Below are positions 48,293-60,700 of a stretch of DNA of 64,000 nucleotides, piece after piece. Numbering within the stretch: position 1 is the stretch's first letter; each line of letters opens with the position of its first letter. Source of the stretch: Hymenoscyphus infarciens. Taxonomy: Eukaryota; Ascomycota; Leotiomycetes; Helotiales; Helotiaceae. The stretch spans positions 1-64,000 of the forward strand of contig LLCB01000379.1 in the NCBI GenBank assembly GCA_001414345.1, written 5' to 3'. The notes below the pieces were generated by a model. It made no database searches. It had not been told where the DNA came from and saw nothing but the letters and a program-made list of their open reading frames with translations. The translations under genes were made by a program, and so were the position numbers.

Positions 48293-48474
48293 GCTGAGAG
48301 TCCGTACCTACACTTTGTTCTCTCAATTCCTCATGAGTTTCCCATCACTGAAAAGACTCGTCATATCAAAAGCCCCAAGAACCTTTGTTACTAATGTGAG
48401 CCCTCTCTCCTTCTCCTTTGATATCAGAACAGAGCTGACATCAGTGCCAGCTTGCTCGACCCCTCACTCGCGCA

Positions 48475-49695
48475 ATGCATATCCAATCGATTCCTATGTG
48501 TACGAGCCCTACGAGAAGAAACTCCCCACAACAATCTGCGAGTGTCTAGCTGACGTGGGGCTTTCCAGGGACGGGGAAGAGTGACAATTATGCATATCTA
48601 GTGGTGGACGATAAATCGAAAGATGCTGTGATTATTGATCCAGCCAACCCAGACGAGTGTGTAAACCCAAGCACTCAGAAAGAGGCAATATTGATACGGG
48701 AACAGGGTTGCACCAGTATTGAAGGAACAAATCAAAGCTGGCGAAATCAACTTAACGGCAATCGTCAACACCCATCAGTATGCTGCCATACATCTCGCCC
48801 GGAAACTACAGTTTTGCTAATTATTCAAAAGCCATTGGGATCATTCGGGCGGAAACAAGAAGCTGGTAAGCACACCTCTTTCCGTTGACATTCGCAGATT
48901 TACTAACTGCTGTTCCAACAGTTAGGCTCATCCACCGAGTTCGAAGGCAAACCTATAATTGGAGGCAAAGACTGCGAAGGGGTAACACAAACACCCAAGA
49001 ATGGAGAAGGATTCAAAATTGGAGATATATCTGTGAAGGCTCTTTACACTCCATGCCATACACAGGATAGCATTTGTTGGTTAATGGAGGATAGCACGGG
49101 ACGGGCAATCTTCACTGGGGATACTCTTTTCCACGGAGGTAAGAGTTTCTTGCACAATCGAAAAGTAGGTACCACATGGCGATACTAACACACGCTCAAC
49201 AGGATGCGGCAGATTTTTTGAAGGCACAGCTGAGGAGATGAATACTGCTTTGAACAAGACTCTTGCCGCTGTTCCCGATGATACCAAAGTCTACGTATAG
49301 CCTCTTATCTATCACTCGTGAGGAAGCACACTGACAGAAATAGCCTGGTCACGAATACACAAAAGCAAACGTCAAATTTGCCATCACGGTATCGCAAAGC
49401 GATGCTGTCAAGAAATTACATGCGTTTGCAGAAGAAAACAAGGAGACTCAAGGAAAATTCACTATTGCCGATGAGAAGGTATTAATTTGCCCCCAACTTG
49501 GAAACAATGGAACTCGTTGCTAACAACCAATAGAAACACAACGTGTTTATGCGTGTCGATGTGGGTGTTCTCTTCTCTTATACCCTTGAATAACACTAAT
49601 TAAAACAGGACCCCGAAATCCAAAAAGCAACGGGGAAAACAGATCCCATAGAAGTGATGGCCAAACTTCGAGAGATGAAGAATAACTTCAAGTGA
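48475..49695 (+). CDS. GLO2: Glyoxalase II (hydroxyacylglutathione hydrolase)
   Basis: Metallo-beta-lactamase-fold enzyme hydrolysing S-lactoylglutathione, the second step of methylglyoxal detoxification. Nine exons: 48475-48499, 48569-48656, 48706-48777, 48832-48865, 48922-49138, 49203-49294, 49344-49478, 49534-49560 and 49609-49695. They sum to 777 nt, 258 residues. The start [20 protein letters not shown] is family-typical. The metal site THHHWDH (60-66) is rebuilt across intron 3. Further conserved parts are [31 protein letters not shown] and [15 protein letters not shown]. The C-terminus is [24 protein letters not shown] donor at 49692 and an acceptor before 49756 could replace the last codon and add PPPDAKL, giving 265 aa and ending at 49780. 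Unusually intron-dense for this window. Confidence 0.92.
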
Positions 49696-49780
49696 GTAAG
49701 TGTATCGATCAAAATACACACGTATAAAATGGGTAGTCTTTCTAAGACAATGCAGACCTCCACCGGATGCAAAATTATGA

Positions 49781-50228
49781 GTTGGGGACCTAGCAAGGTG
49801 TCCGAATTAATTGACGATAATCTCAATTCTTGAAAACTGTGTTAAGTTACAAGTGAAATGTAGTTGTGGAATTTCGGTAGTCCTGTGTATACCGATCAGA
49901 ATCTGTCGGTATTATGCTCAAGCGTTTAGTACAAGCCAGATTTCCGATCAAATTTCCGATGCTTATTTACAGCACTCCATGTCCGCTCGATGGATTCAAT
50001 TTTTTTTAAGATATACTGGCAAACAATCTTTGGTAAACATTATTGAGGTGATAATTGAACTCCCCCCACCACCCCCTCTCATATGCAAGTGACGTCAACT
50101 CCCTTTCACTTCCTCTTCAGCCCACCACCTCACATTCATCCCCTCGGATATTCCATTTCAAACATCTCAAAAACCACTCCCTAAAATCCAAAACACACGA
50201 AAGCCAATACTCTTACCAAGAAAACAAC
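49781..50228. other. Intergenic between GLO2 and DUF1264 gene
   Basis: No gene. The last ~170 bp are CT/A-rich leader sequence of the following gene. Confidence 0.5.
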
Positions 50229-51131
50229 ATGGCTTCCCAAACCACCCACGGCGCAGGGGGTCCACCAGTCCCAACCAAAGACAACATCCTCGAAACCGGA
50301 GCCTCAACAACCCAATCTTTCAAACCCATCAAGAGCATATGTGCACATCTCAATGCCTTCCATGTTTATGCTTCGGATCCGAAGAGGTCCGTCGAGGCGA
50401 ATCATTATTGTACGCATTTGAGTAAAGATGTATGTGCTCCTTTACAAGTCCTTGGAAATGTGGGAGATGGTGGAAAAGTGCTAAGGAAAGGAACAGGTTA
50501 GACAATGTCTAATCTATGATACTCCCACTAATCCTGCGAGGTTGATTGGTGTGGAATACATGATTACACCACGGTTGTATGAGGGTCTTGATGAAGAAGA
50601 GAGGAAACTTTGGCATTCGCATGATTATGAAGTTAGTTGACCACTCCCTTCCTCATTCTTCCTATACAAACGCGTGGATTCAGACTTCTTAAATGAACCC
50701 ACCCACTTGAATCTTGATACCATTGCTAAATCAAAACCACGACAGGTCCGCAGCGGCATGCTAATAATGCCTAACCCAAATATACTCAACGCGGTATGGG
50801 AAATCGCCGAAACGGAGGCGATGAAAGAAGTTGTTGGGCTATACGGGAAGACGTATCATTTTTGGCAGGTTGATAAGGGTGATGTGTTGCCATTGGGAAA
50901 GCCGGAGTTGATGATGAGTTTTACGAGGGATGAGCAGGTAAGAATCTTCCTAACTCATAATTCTCGAGAGAAGGATTGTATAGAAGAGATACTGATGGGC
51001 TTCAGGTACCATGGGAGAAGGTTAAGGATAGGGATGAGAGATATGGGGTCGAGGCGTCTAAGAAGAGGGAGGCAAGGAAGGAGATTGGAGCTTTCGAAGT
51101 GCATCAGGATGCTGATGGTTGTTGGAAATGA
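50229..51131 (+). CDS. DUF1264 / oil-body-associated (OBAP-like) protein
   Basis: Member of the DUF1264 family, which includes plant oil-body-associated protein 1; the biochemical role in fungi is unknown. Exons 50229-50429, 50497-50631, 50746-50937 and 51006-51131 give 217 residues (introns 67, 114 and 68 nt). Family stretches are [20 protein letters not shown] with [72 protein letters not shown] and [15 protein letters not shown]. All lie in the canonical order and are intact only after splicing. No signal peptide or membrane helix. Confidence 0.88.
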
Positions 51132-51911
51132 TCGTCCTACACTCCTGAAAAGTCGACGAATACATCGTATAGTACAAAACACGAACTGTGACGAACAGAA
51201 AATTGATCTTTCGATAGCAAGCAAGAATATGAAATAAAATTATGTGTATTTGATAAGATAAAAATAATCAAAGTATATCTCCAAAAAGTACCAAATATCA
51301 AACTCGTGATGAGAGTGACGGCTAGGATACCCCAAGGAAGGTCTCGAAGAATCAAAATCTCGACCGGATTTTACTCTTGCTTCATTGTCCACACTCGCTC
51401 GTTCTAGGTTGTGACAACGGCGGGCTCTAGCATTTATATTTGAAGCTGTTCTCTCTCTTTCTTCTCCCCGAACTGGGCCATGATCCCATATGGCAGGAGT
51501 CTGGGTCTTCGACTGAATCACTTGAGAATCTTCCGACACTATAAATTAACCTCGACTTGGCCCAGAAGTTAAGACTCGAGAGCGACACCGCTCCATATTT
51601 TAGAGCTTCCAATTGGAATTGTGTTCACTGCGTTCTCTTGAGCCGAGTCGTCGTTATTGAAGGAGGAAATTTCAGAACCCAAAGGTATCATGAGTGAATT
51701 CGATTGTGTTCGTTGGTGTTGGGTTGAGGAAAGAAGAAGAATCCCGCGCCCAAAAATTCTTTTTAAAGCCAAATTTTAGCGCCCTTCGGCCCCACCTCGC
51801 AAGGCCAAAACAACCTTGTACTTCTCCATCGCAGCCTCGTCGCAGCGCATCATCAATTCCAAGAGCCAGCATCTCCAATAATATCCTTTCACAAAGGCTC
51901 CGTACAATAAT
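51132..51911. other. Intergenic upstream of the EF-hand gene
   Basis: No supported gene. A minus-strand 100-codon frame (51672-51974) overlaps the EF-hand leader and has no domain. Confidence 0.5.
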
Positions 51912-52598
51912 ATGGTAAGCAACCTTGATATTCCTTTTCGTAAACGTATCCTTTCTAACAAGGCTCATAGCCACCTAAACGGCGTGCGCCAGGCCCCGAG
52001 CCTGGAACCCCCAAGGTCCGGCAATCCAAGTTAGCCAAAGAGCACAACATCACCGGCGCAGAAGAGAACGAAATCCGCGAAGCATTCTCCTTATTCTCCG
52101 AAAAGAGGAAGGGCGAGAAGGAAGGTGTAATCAAGACGGGCGACGTGCGAAGAGCTATGATGTACATTTCCCACCCCTCCAAAAATAATACACTCCCACC
52201 TCATACTTACAAACTATTCCCACAGAGCACTGGGAATCCTCCCCGAAAAGTCCGAACTCGAAGAATTCCTATCCATCCTCGATCCTTATAAGGAAGGCTT
52301 CGTCGAGTACGAACCCTTCGTAGGAATCTGCGCGTTGAAGATTCACGCTCGAACGAGGAACTCGGATACACATGCTCAAGAAGTCAATGAGGCTTTTGAG
52401 TTATTCACGAAGGGTGCTGGTGATGGCAAGATTACGTTATCAACGTTGAAGCGGATTGCCAATGCTTTGAAGGAGGAGGTGGATGATAATCTGCTGCGGG
52501 ATATGATTTTGGAGGCAAATGGAGGGGCTGGGGTGGGGAAGGGTGTGGAGAAGGATGAGTTTGAGGAAGTCTTGAGAAGGGCTGGTGTTTGGAGATGA
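51912..52598 (+). CDS. EF-hand (centrin/calmodulin-like) protein
   Basis: Exon 1 is only the ATG (51912-51914), followed by a 56-nt intron. Exons 51971-52161 and 52226-52598 complete 188 residues. The protein begins MPPKRRAPGPEPGTPKVRQS, a basic tail like those of centrins. EF-hand units follow: EENEIREAFSLFSEKRKGEKEG, ALGILPEKSELEEFLSILDP, HAQEVNEAFELFTKGAGDGK and ITLSTLKRIANALKEEVDDN. The loops are degenerate: the classical D-x-D-x-D-G pattern is incomplete in most, so calcium binding may be weak or limited to one site. It could be a centrin-like or myosin-light-chain-like protein; the exact ortholog is not certain. Confidence 0.8.
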
Positions 52599-53070
52599 GT
52601 GTGGCATACTTACCAGTACTGGTTAATGAAGCATCGTGTCGGGGTGGTACATATGGCGATTTGAGCATTTACAGCGTTGGCGTTAGGTTGGCTAAAGGAA
52701 GGGGCAAGCACTGGAATTCTGGTGCTATGAGGTTATGATCATTTTCATGGACATGGTTCTGGTTGATAATGAAACTACCATTCCAGGTTGTCTATAAACC
52801 ATCAGGTCATATATTGGCTCACTTTTGAGTATTGAACGCCGATTGTTATGCAGAATGTGATAACACCTTTCCCAATTTCCCTCGTAAATGCATCAACTGT
52901 TATTTTCCCGCTGGTAAATGCCACCTCGTATGATAATGAATGTCTTCCGAAGCAGTCAGACATACACATCACCTTCTAGCCTCATGAGGGATCGAGCATT
53001 TCAGCACATCAATCCCAACCACATGCCAATTCCAAATCGACCGCAGTCCATTTACTCCATTTTCCAGGTA
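52599..53070. other. Convergent 3' region of EF-hand and eIF4E-like genes
   Basis: 472 bp between two convergent stops, containing both 3' UTRs. No gene or repeat. Confidence 0.5.
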
Positions 53071-53954
53071 TTATGATGCAGGGGCTTTGATTGTTGGAAT
53101 TGTGGTATTCGTAGCCTCTGGGGGAGGAGCTTTGAACCCGGCATGGTCTGAGTGCTTCTTGTGGAAGTAGTTGCTGTCCTTTGGCCGGAGCTCGGCTGGG
53201 AGCTCTTCCAACACAACTTTCAGTAATGCCTCTTCCGCGGCAGTGTCTGAGGCATCACGATGCCAGATGGAGATGAGGTGGGCATTGAATCGAACGGAGA
53301 GGCCGACACCGCATACTTGGTCTCCTGTCAGAGGTATTAGCATTGTGCTGCTTCCCACTAACTTCGTCTGCTACTTATAATTGATGTTGAACTTACCAGT
53401 CTTGGTGCTGTCTAGTGCGTCTTGCAGTTTCTCTCCAATGGCCATGAGTTGCACTCTAGTCCAGAAGTCTGGGCCATTCTCCTTTGGCACACGGAATGTG
53501 TAACTGCCACCATTTATGTTCCTTCTGTCCTCCCACACGGGAACAAAGCCTTGCTTGAATAGGTAGACGGACTCCCGCATCTTCAAATTCTCGATGGGGA
53601 AATTGTTGTTGTATTGCCAGAAAGCTTGCACGGAGCTAATTTGAATAATGGTCTCAAGAGTAGCTTGGTAAGTGCCATCTGCAGCTTTCTGTTGCTCCTT
53701 TTGGGGTCTAAAAGAGCTGCTAGTTAGCTTGTCTTCTTTTTCCCCAACCCAACTCTCGCGGGAGACAGGCCGTCCTCACTCCCCCACCAAACTTACCTGT
53801 CAATATAGACATTCCACACATGGGTAAACGGCAGGCGCATAGCCCTCAGCATATTCATTTTGGCGTCATCTCGTTGTTCGGCGGGCGAGCCAGTATCACT
53901 TGGGCCCGAAGCTGCTGACAAGCCCCTCGTAATAAGTGCTGGTCTCAAAGCCAT
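53071..53954 (-). CDS. eIF4E-family cap-binding protein
   Basis: Three exons, 53954-53797, 53707-53397 and 53324-53071, sum to 723 nt, 240 residues (introns 89 and 72 nt). The eIF4E fold is seen from LPFTHVWNVYIDR through TIIQISSVQAFWQYNNNFPI to VPVWEDRRNINGGSYTFRVP, whose WED and GG positions match the cap-binding site. FWTRVQLMAIGE, VCGVGLSVRF and ISIWHRDASDTA complete the domain. The first ~40 residues are a family-atypical extension. The missing WxLW-type tryptophan of canonical eIF4E1 suggests a divergent eIF4E2/4E-HP-like member, possibly regulatory rather than the housekeeping factor. Confidence 0.82.
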
Positions 53955-54686
53955 GGTGCTCTAGTGCTACCTCGACTGGTGGGTTAAGTGAGTGTAGGTA
54001 GTGTAGGTAGTGAGGAGTGGAGTGGAGTGCTAGTGGGTTGGGTAGGGAGAAGCAGAAGGGGGTGGGAAAGAGAGGTGGAAGCAACAAAGGGATGAACAGT
54101 CAATTTAATATAGAACGAAACGACTCGAGTTGGAGGTTCGAGGACCGGTCCGGCAGTGCAAGTTACAGTCGGAGGTACAAAGAAGCGCGCTGAAGTCCGT
54201 ATCTGTATCATGAATGGACCAATGCGCCAACGTCTTTCACCACTCACTGAACCCCTGATGAAACAGCCGCGGGGGAGTTTGCCAAGGAAGTCTAGTGCCC
54301 CGCGCTGCCTTGATTCCGAGGCTGTCAGTTTGTCGGCCTCAGGCTTGGAGGCACCCATTTCAACGCACGCTCGATGGGACTACTTCGGGCTACTAGTACT
54401 CAAGAAATAGAAATCTCAGTCCGCTTCGCAAACTACCATGAGCCAGAGCATACTTAGATAGTAGTACAAACACACATTCACGCAACGTCACAAATCCTCG
54501 AAATACTCATTCACAACTCCGTCATAATTCACTCAAGCTCCGATTAGCGGCAAAGTTTGTAGGTCTTCCATTCCCATCTCTGTCATATTTCTCCTCTTCC
54601 CCCTTGCCTTTCTTCCGCATCCTGTAGTGGCAACTGCATCTCGAGAATTTGTTTTCAAAAAAGTCCCTTCTTTGAATCTCTCAACC
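53955..54686. promoter_or_regulatory. Divergent upstream region of eIF4E-like gene and nuclear protein gene
   Basis: 732 bp between divergent starts. GTGTAGGTA/GGAGTGGAGTG short repeats lie near 53990-54035. No gene accepted. Confidence 0.5.
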
Positions 54687-56224
54687 ATGGCTTCCGGTGC
54701 TAACTCGCTCGAAGCGCTTGCCAACGCAGCTTATTGTGAATTTACCTATTTGGACGAACTACATCTCGCCAGGGTCCAAGAGTTCTTTATTACTGCGAAC
54801 ATCAAGGACTATGAGAAACGCAAGAAGTTATTTGAACGTCACTTCGAGTTTGTCTGCCCAAAACTTGAATGGGAATTGTCATTTCCCAACCGACAAGTTC
54901 AATTTGAGATCGAGGCTATTGTTCGAGGTAGGTTCAAAGGCTTCTTCCATCCTCCAAAACAAACATGTACTAACACAACCCCCAGAGTTGGTGAACATGG
55001 AGAACCAAATTCGAGCCCCGGGTCCAAAGCGACCATGGGATGTCTATCACACCGACAAGGTTATTGGAAAGGATGAGCGTGTGTTTAAGATTGCCCGAAG
55101 CATGGTTACCCAATACAGTATGTCCCTCTTCCTCTCCCTCCGAGGTCACTTCATTAACAAATCTTGCTCCAGTGCGTGGTGGTTTCAAATATTCCAAGAG
55201 ACTTCGTGAGATCGTTTCCCATTCTAATCAAGAGTGGATTGATCTCAAATGTGCAACTGTCCTTTCGTACTGCATTTTTGCGGATCGTGGTAGGGATGAT
55301 GTACCTGATGAAGAACACCGCGCTCTCGCCCGTCTCCACACGACACTCAAGGATGGCATTTCCTTTACTGAGCCTACCTCACCATATGGCCCATCATCGT
55401 TGCCATCTGGTTCACCCAGTGTAAACGGAGGAAACGAAAACGAAAACGAAGAAATCCTCAACTTTCGACCCGCCAACCAAAGACCCAACATTCATCATGT
55501 CGAAACATCAACACTCATTAGTCGCTTATCAGCCTTTCTTCCAACCCTGGCAGCTGCTAACAATGAACTCGCTTCTGGTATCCCGGAAGAGAGTAGATTC
55601 GAACTTGACTCGAATTCTGAGCAAGTAGGAGAGCATATTGAGATGGACCTGGGCCTCGGTGTCTTGGAGCAGATCACCCCTTCTGCCACTGAGTCGGCAA
55701 TCAGAGAATCCAGCACAATCAGCCTCGGGAACAAACGCAAAGCCACGGATAACGAGACTAGAGAGGGTCGAATTCCCATGTCCTTGAAGTCTACAGAGAA
55801 AAAGGACGAGCTTGCTCCAGGCACGTCATCTCCAAAGAAGGTGAAGCTTACTATTAGCAGCTCTTCTGGCTCGGAGAAAAAGAACAAACATGCTTCAGGC
55901 AAGCCTCCTAAAAAGAAGAAGATGACGAAGAAGCTCAGTAAAATCCCCGCCGAGTCGAGCAACAGCTCTTCTGACTCACAGCCACCATCCAAACGCAAGC
56001 GCACGCTCCTTTTCATACCCTCAGGAAACAAAAAATTCACCATGCAAATCGACGAGAAGGCCCTTGAACTACTGACAGACCTCTCTGTTCAAAAGGCTGA
56101 TCTCGGCCTTGACCCGTTCCCAAAATATGCGGAGCCTTCCCAGAAGGAGTGTGATGCGATCAACGAGGATATCAAGGAGAAAGTCGCCAACAATGAGCTT
56201 GTAGGCTTCAAGGTCTCGGCTTAG
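54687..56224 (+). CDS. Lysine-rich nuclear-type protein of unknown function
   Basis: Exons 54687-54927, 54986-55117 and 55173-56224 (introns 58 and 55 nt, first with TACTAAC) give 474 residues. Family not recognised. The N-terminal ~150 residues look folded and helical (ANAAYCEFTYLDELHLARVQ, then RPWDVYHTDKVIGKDERVFK). The middle is a Ser/Glu-rich disordered region. Several strong nuclear-signal-like clusters follow (SPKKVKLT, KPPKKKKMTKKLSK, PPSKRKRTLLF). A conserved-looking C-terminal segment reads MQIDEKALELLTDLSVQKAD. The ATG at 54687 has a good CAACC context; an in-frame ATG at 54627 exists. Chromatin or nucleolar association is a guess from composition. Confidence 0.75.
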
Positions 56225-56320
56225 GAGGAGGTCCTTCGGATTGATGGGTTTTACGATATGAGATGAATGGAATGAGTTGTATCCTTCGGTTGGGAATGTA
56301 CAAAATAGATTTCGCGGCAT

Positions 56321-56350
56321 GGCATAGCATGGCATAGCATGGCATAGCAT
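56321..56350. repeat. GGCATAGCAT x3 tandem repeat
   Basis: Three perfect 10-bp units preceded by a partial GGCAT, in the 3' flank of the nuclear-protein gene. Confidence 0.9.
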
Positions 56351-56860
56351 GGGAAAAATTCATGATTTGTATATACCTTTCTTTCGTATTCTTGCATTTG
56401 CGGCGATGCATGGGGCCAATGAGCCATAGAAGATAGACTTCATAATTTGAAAAGCTTCATTGTTTGCCGGTCATGAATCCTTTGAATTGTGGTGTGTTGG
56501 CGAGAAAGAATATGTGAGGCGAAATATTTCCCAAAAGAATAAACTGGTATCATACAGATAGAAAGCCCTAGAATGCCCCCTTGTTCTACTAATGGTAGTA
56601 CTACTTACTCTAGAGAACAATGCAATACCATTCGAAGAACCAAAGTCCTCCACAAGTCGCGAGAGAGATCCTCAACCTCGCTTAATTCCTCCCTCCAAAT
56701 ACCACAACCCTGACTCACTCTTCCTTTCCATTCTCCATCTCCACTGATGAAGCACCGAGGGAAAAAAGGATACTTTCACAGAGACGAAGTTTCTCATATT
56801 TCCTTGTTTCCGACTTTAAAGGTATTCCTTAATTGCCAGTCGAATAATTCTAGGCTATTG

Positions 56861-57120
56861 GTAGGTAACCTACAATTTGCTCCACCTTTTTACAAGGTAT
56901 TTTTACAAAATGGGGTTAGTGGTTTGTGACCTACAAACAGGCTATAGCTGACCTAAGAATTGTAACTATTTATAGGTAACCTACGAATAGCTTGGGTTTT
57001 GCACAAGATATTTCAACAAGATGTGGTTATCAGTAGGTGACCTACCAACAGCAAACCTAAAAATCGTGACTATTTGTAGGTAACCCACGAATAGCTCGAC
57101 CTTTTTTACAAGATATCTCT
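56861..57120. repeat. ~105-111-bp tandem repeat with palindromic GTAGGTAACCTAC
   Basis: Units start near 56861, 56972 and 57076. Each opens with (G/A)TAGGTAACC(T/C)AC, then GAATAGCT, ACAAGATAT and GTGACCTAC. About 2.4 copies, 75-85% alike by eye. GTAGGTWACCTAC is itself palindromic. Confidence 0.75.
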
Positions 57121-57389
57121 CTGATACATTTCTACGAGCAGATTTGTTGACTTCCACCGCAGAAAAACGCTCCTCTCTCTTCGAAGCACTTCCCATCTCA
57201 AATTCGACACCTAAACTGGAGGTTCAACCCCTCACCCTCGTTTTTCACTCCACGAATTAATCCCTTTCCTAGTACACTCCTTGGAAACTCAATAGATAGG
57301 CTGCAATAGCAAAATCGCGAGTGGTTTCTAAATAGACGAGTTCAATAGACTCGGAGTTTTAGAAGCCGGATCTTGGATAGAGGGGAGGT

Positions 57390-57790
57390 GTGAGCACGGA
57401 TATATATATTAAAAGAAATAGTTCGGAAATATATCTCGGAGATTGATTGATTTACTTGGGAATTCTCTCTCTTGCTGATGTTTCACTCGGAAATAGGTCG
57501 GAAATACTTGTACTCTCGGAATTCTATCTCGGAATTATCTTCACGGAACTAATCATACTCTCGGAGATATCTCCCAGAAACATCCTCTTGAAACTCTAAT
57601 CGCGGTGATAGTTCAACTCTCGGAATTACATCTACTCTTATCTTCTTGATAATTTCGAAATAGAAGTAGCTCCGAGAATCTCGGAATAACCACCTCGGTG
57701 ATCTCTCTCTCTCGGGAAAAATTCTACTTTCAGAAATATCTCTGAACACCTCGGAAATAAACATCTCCTGGAAAAGTATCTCCGATATCC
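57390..57790. repeat. Irregular array of TCGGAA/TCGGAG words
   Basis: About a dozen copies of (C)TCGGAAWT or TCGGAG-type words with inverted TCCGAGA forms, spaced 15-40 bp over 400 bp. Not a regular tandem array; it may be a decayed satellite or a cluster of binding sites. Confidence 0.5.
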
Positions 57791-60700
57791 CTTCCTTTTT
57801 ACACCCCTTCCACAACTCTCTTTCTACACCTCCTAGCCCGCTCGGGTTAGAAAAGTTAAGTACTACACTATATTTAGAGGAGGATGCGTAATCTTGGAGT
57901 CCGAGAGAGTTGATTTCAAGGTGGACACCTTCTTTGACATTGGTTCAAACTTCGTAGGTTCCTAGGAAAATTCTTATCTTGTAGACAAAAAATCGACGAG
58001 TGAACTTGATTGACCTAACAAATTACCTAAAATACTCTTGGATTGTTTCTCTTGATTGCTCCAGACTTTTTAGTCAATTAGCCGAGACAGTTTCGAATTT
58101 TGTCGCTCAGTGGACTTTGTTTAGACGTACACTAGACAATGACCGGGACTCACTCTTACAACGTTCCTTCTCAGTTCACCTGAAAAAGAACCACCTCTGC
58201 CTAGGTTAAAATAGCTTGCGCTATTTTCATACCCAGGCACCCTCCTTCAAAATAAAACAATTGACCCGGCCATCTCTCCCAAACTACCAAGCAACAAAAT
58301 AGACCACCCAAGCATGTTGTTCAGCCAATGACCTTGGCTCTTCTAGAGTACGAAATAAGACCTTTAATAGAAGTAGGTCGAGTGATACACCGAACTCGTA
58401 TGCAATAAATGCAAGAACACAAAACCAACCTGAATTTCTCCCTCTTGTTTTAGGATAAAATTCTTCACTCGCGTCAATCAACTCGAAGATACACGGAAAA
58501 TATTCACCACAAAAGCCAGATTTGAGTTAAAAGGGAGGACAAGGCGTTCGAGCGTAAATTCATGGTCGGGGTCCCTGGTGGAAGAGTTCTCTGAAGGTAA
58601 GTGGGTGCTGCAGTTTAGCCAGTTTGTGGTGGACTTTGTAAACGAGTTTGTGCTCAAGCTAGGAATGTAACCAAAGTTAGAAGCACGAATCTGAACTTGA
58701 AAGGTTCAGATGATGTATCACTGTCAAATTGTATCTCACTGTCGAGTAAGAGTTAGCCCTAGAACTGAACAACTGGAGAGATGGCACTCAATGGTGAAGT
58801 TGATCGCGCCAGATGTCCCCGTAGAGACCGTACCGCAAACTAGGAACAAAGCAATCGTGCGAAGTCTGGCATCAAGTTCTGTGGTTCTACCACCAACTCC
58901 CACTCCACTTCGATTCAAAAATATACGTTACAAAGAAGTCTGCTTTTGTTAATCTCTCTTCCTCCCATCTTTTCAAACGAAATATCCTGGAAGGCCGAGA
59001 CTTGGATCTCCTATATTCTAGGTGCACTTGTAACAATGGGAAAGTTGCTGGTTGACACTATCTTCCTTTAAAACACATTTTGATAGTCATCACCGCCCAA
59101 ATTTTTTGAGCCGCTGACCTTCTGCCCCCACTTCCCCTTCGTGGAATAGATCTATAGAAACAAAAAGAATTAGCTCGTTGTAAGATCTTATCATTCTTTA
59201 TGGGTCACAAGTCTTACCATTCCTTGGTCATTGTAAGATATAGAAAAGTTGTACGGGAGCCTAGAACTCCTACAACACGAGCGGCTAGAGTTCACATTCA
59301 AGGAAGATAGCTTTGAGGAATTTCAAGGTCGTTCAAAAATGTCATCCATTTGCAAAAGACAAAAAGGACTGCTTTTGTGTTTGAGAGTGATACATGTTTT
59401 GATTTGAAAGTCATAGCTGCTACGAGCAAATACAGTGAGTGAGGGACTAATGTTCATAAAAAGAGAACAGACGGGGTAAGGTACAAAGTGAAGGAATACA
59501 AGTTAAGTGCTTGAGTATTTCTTATCCTGGGTGAAGCCCTGTGCAGACAGCGCAAGAACTCAACGCTTTTCAACAACATCCAAGGTCACGGAGCTCGCTA
59601 GCGTACCATTGCACATGTTTGCCAAGAGTAGAGACTTTGGCTATGAGCCCAAATGGATTTACTCAAAAACGTCGGGTTTAAGCGAGTCACGAGTAGAAAA
59701 ACACAGGAACATGTTGTGCAGCTGGAGGATGACCAACTCGGCTCGCGGCAAGAAGGGACATGGAGCCTCCTTCAAAGCAGACAAAAAAGAGTTGAGAATT
59801 CGGGCGAAGAACAACTTGGTCAGATGTTGGCAACTTATGAAGGTAAGCCCTTGGTAGACTCAAAATCCGAACCTCGTAGCCGCCTCAATCCAGAAGTATG
59901 AAGAAGAGATTTACCGTGAGCAAACCAAACACAAACACAAACAACCCACGAGGCAAGTGTCCGAATTTAAAACAAAGATCAAAAATCTCACTGTCGATTC
60001 ATACTTTATTGTCAAATCGTTCCTCTCCATATAACTCAAAACCACCCATTAGTAAGTTAACTTCCAACTATCACGCTGCAGAAGAAACTTCAACCTCCCC
60101 GCATTCCCCAGTTTCGTCAAAGTATCGGGGTGTGATTCTCTCTCCAATCCTACCAAAAGCTGTTAGGTGAACTGAAAAGTCAGGCTCGTTGGTGTTGTTG
60201 GTAAGGCCATCTGACACCTCCCCTATAGTTTAATAGATACATATCCCCTTCATTACCAAATTACGTCCTCACTTCCACCACCAAAAGCAAGAAGTTACCG
60301 TCAAATTGCCATCACCAGGCGATATCGTTTTCTCTACATCCCCACCCCTCCAAGCCAGCCTAACTGCTATCCTAAACATCCATTCCTTCACCAGAGGTAT
60401 AGGTATATGTGGCGAAGATCAGAATTTGATTTTCATTGTACCAACGACTCGGGCGAATAACAAAGTCCAAATACAACTTAATTCGTAGCCAACCCGCACG
60501 CCTGATTCTCTCAAGCCAATCTCTTATACTGAATAGCCCCACCCACCGATACTTATGGCTGGCACTCACTGACCAACCCACTTCCACAATTCACATTTAA
60601 ACCCCGCATTCCAAGCAGTACGCAACCCCACTCAAGCGTCCCTCTGAAAGAAAAAAAAAGAAAAAAACAGAAGAAAGAGCCCCTTCAGGTCTCCCTGCCC

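Noticed and set aside
57549..57815. 88-codon minus ORF in the TCGGAA field
   Set aside because: Reading frame produced by the short repeated words; no independent evidence.
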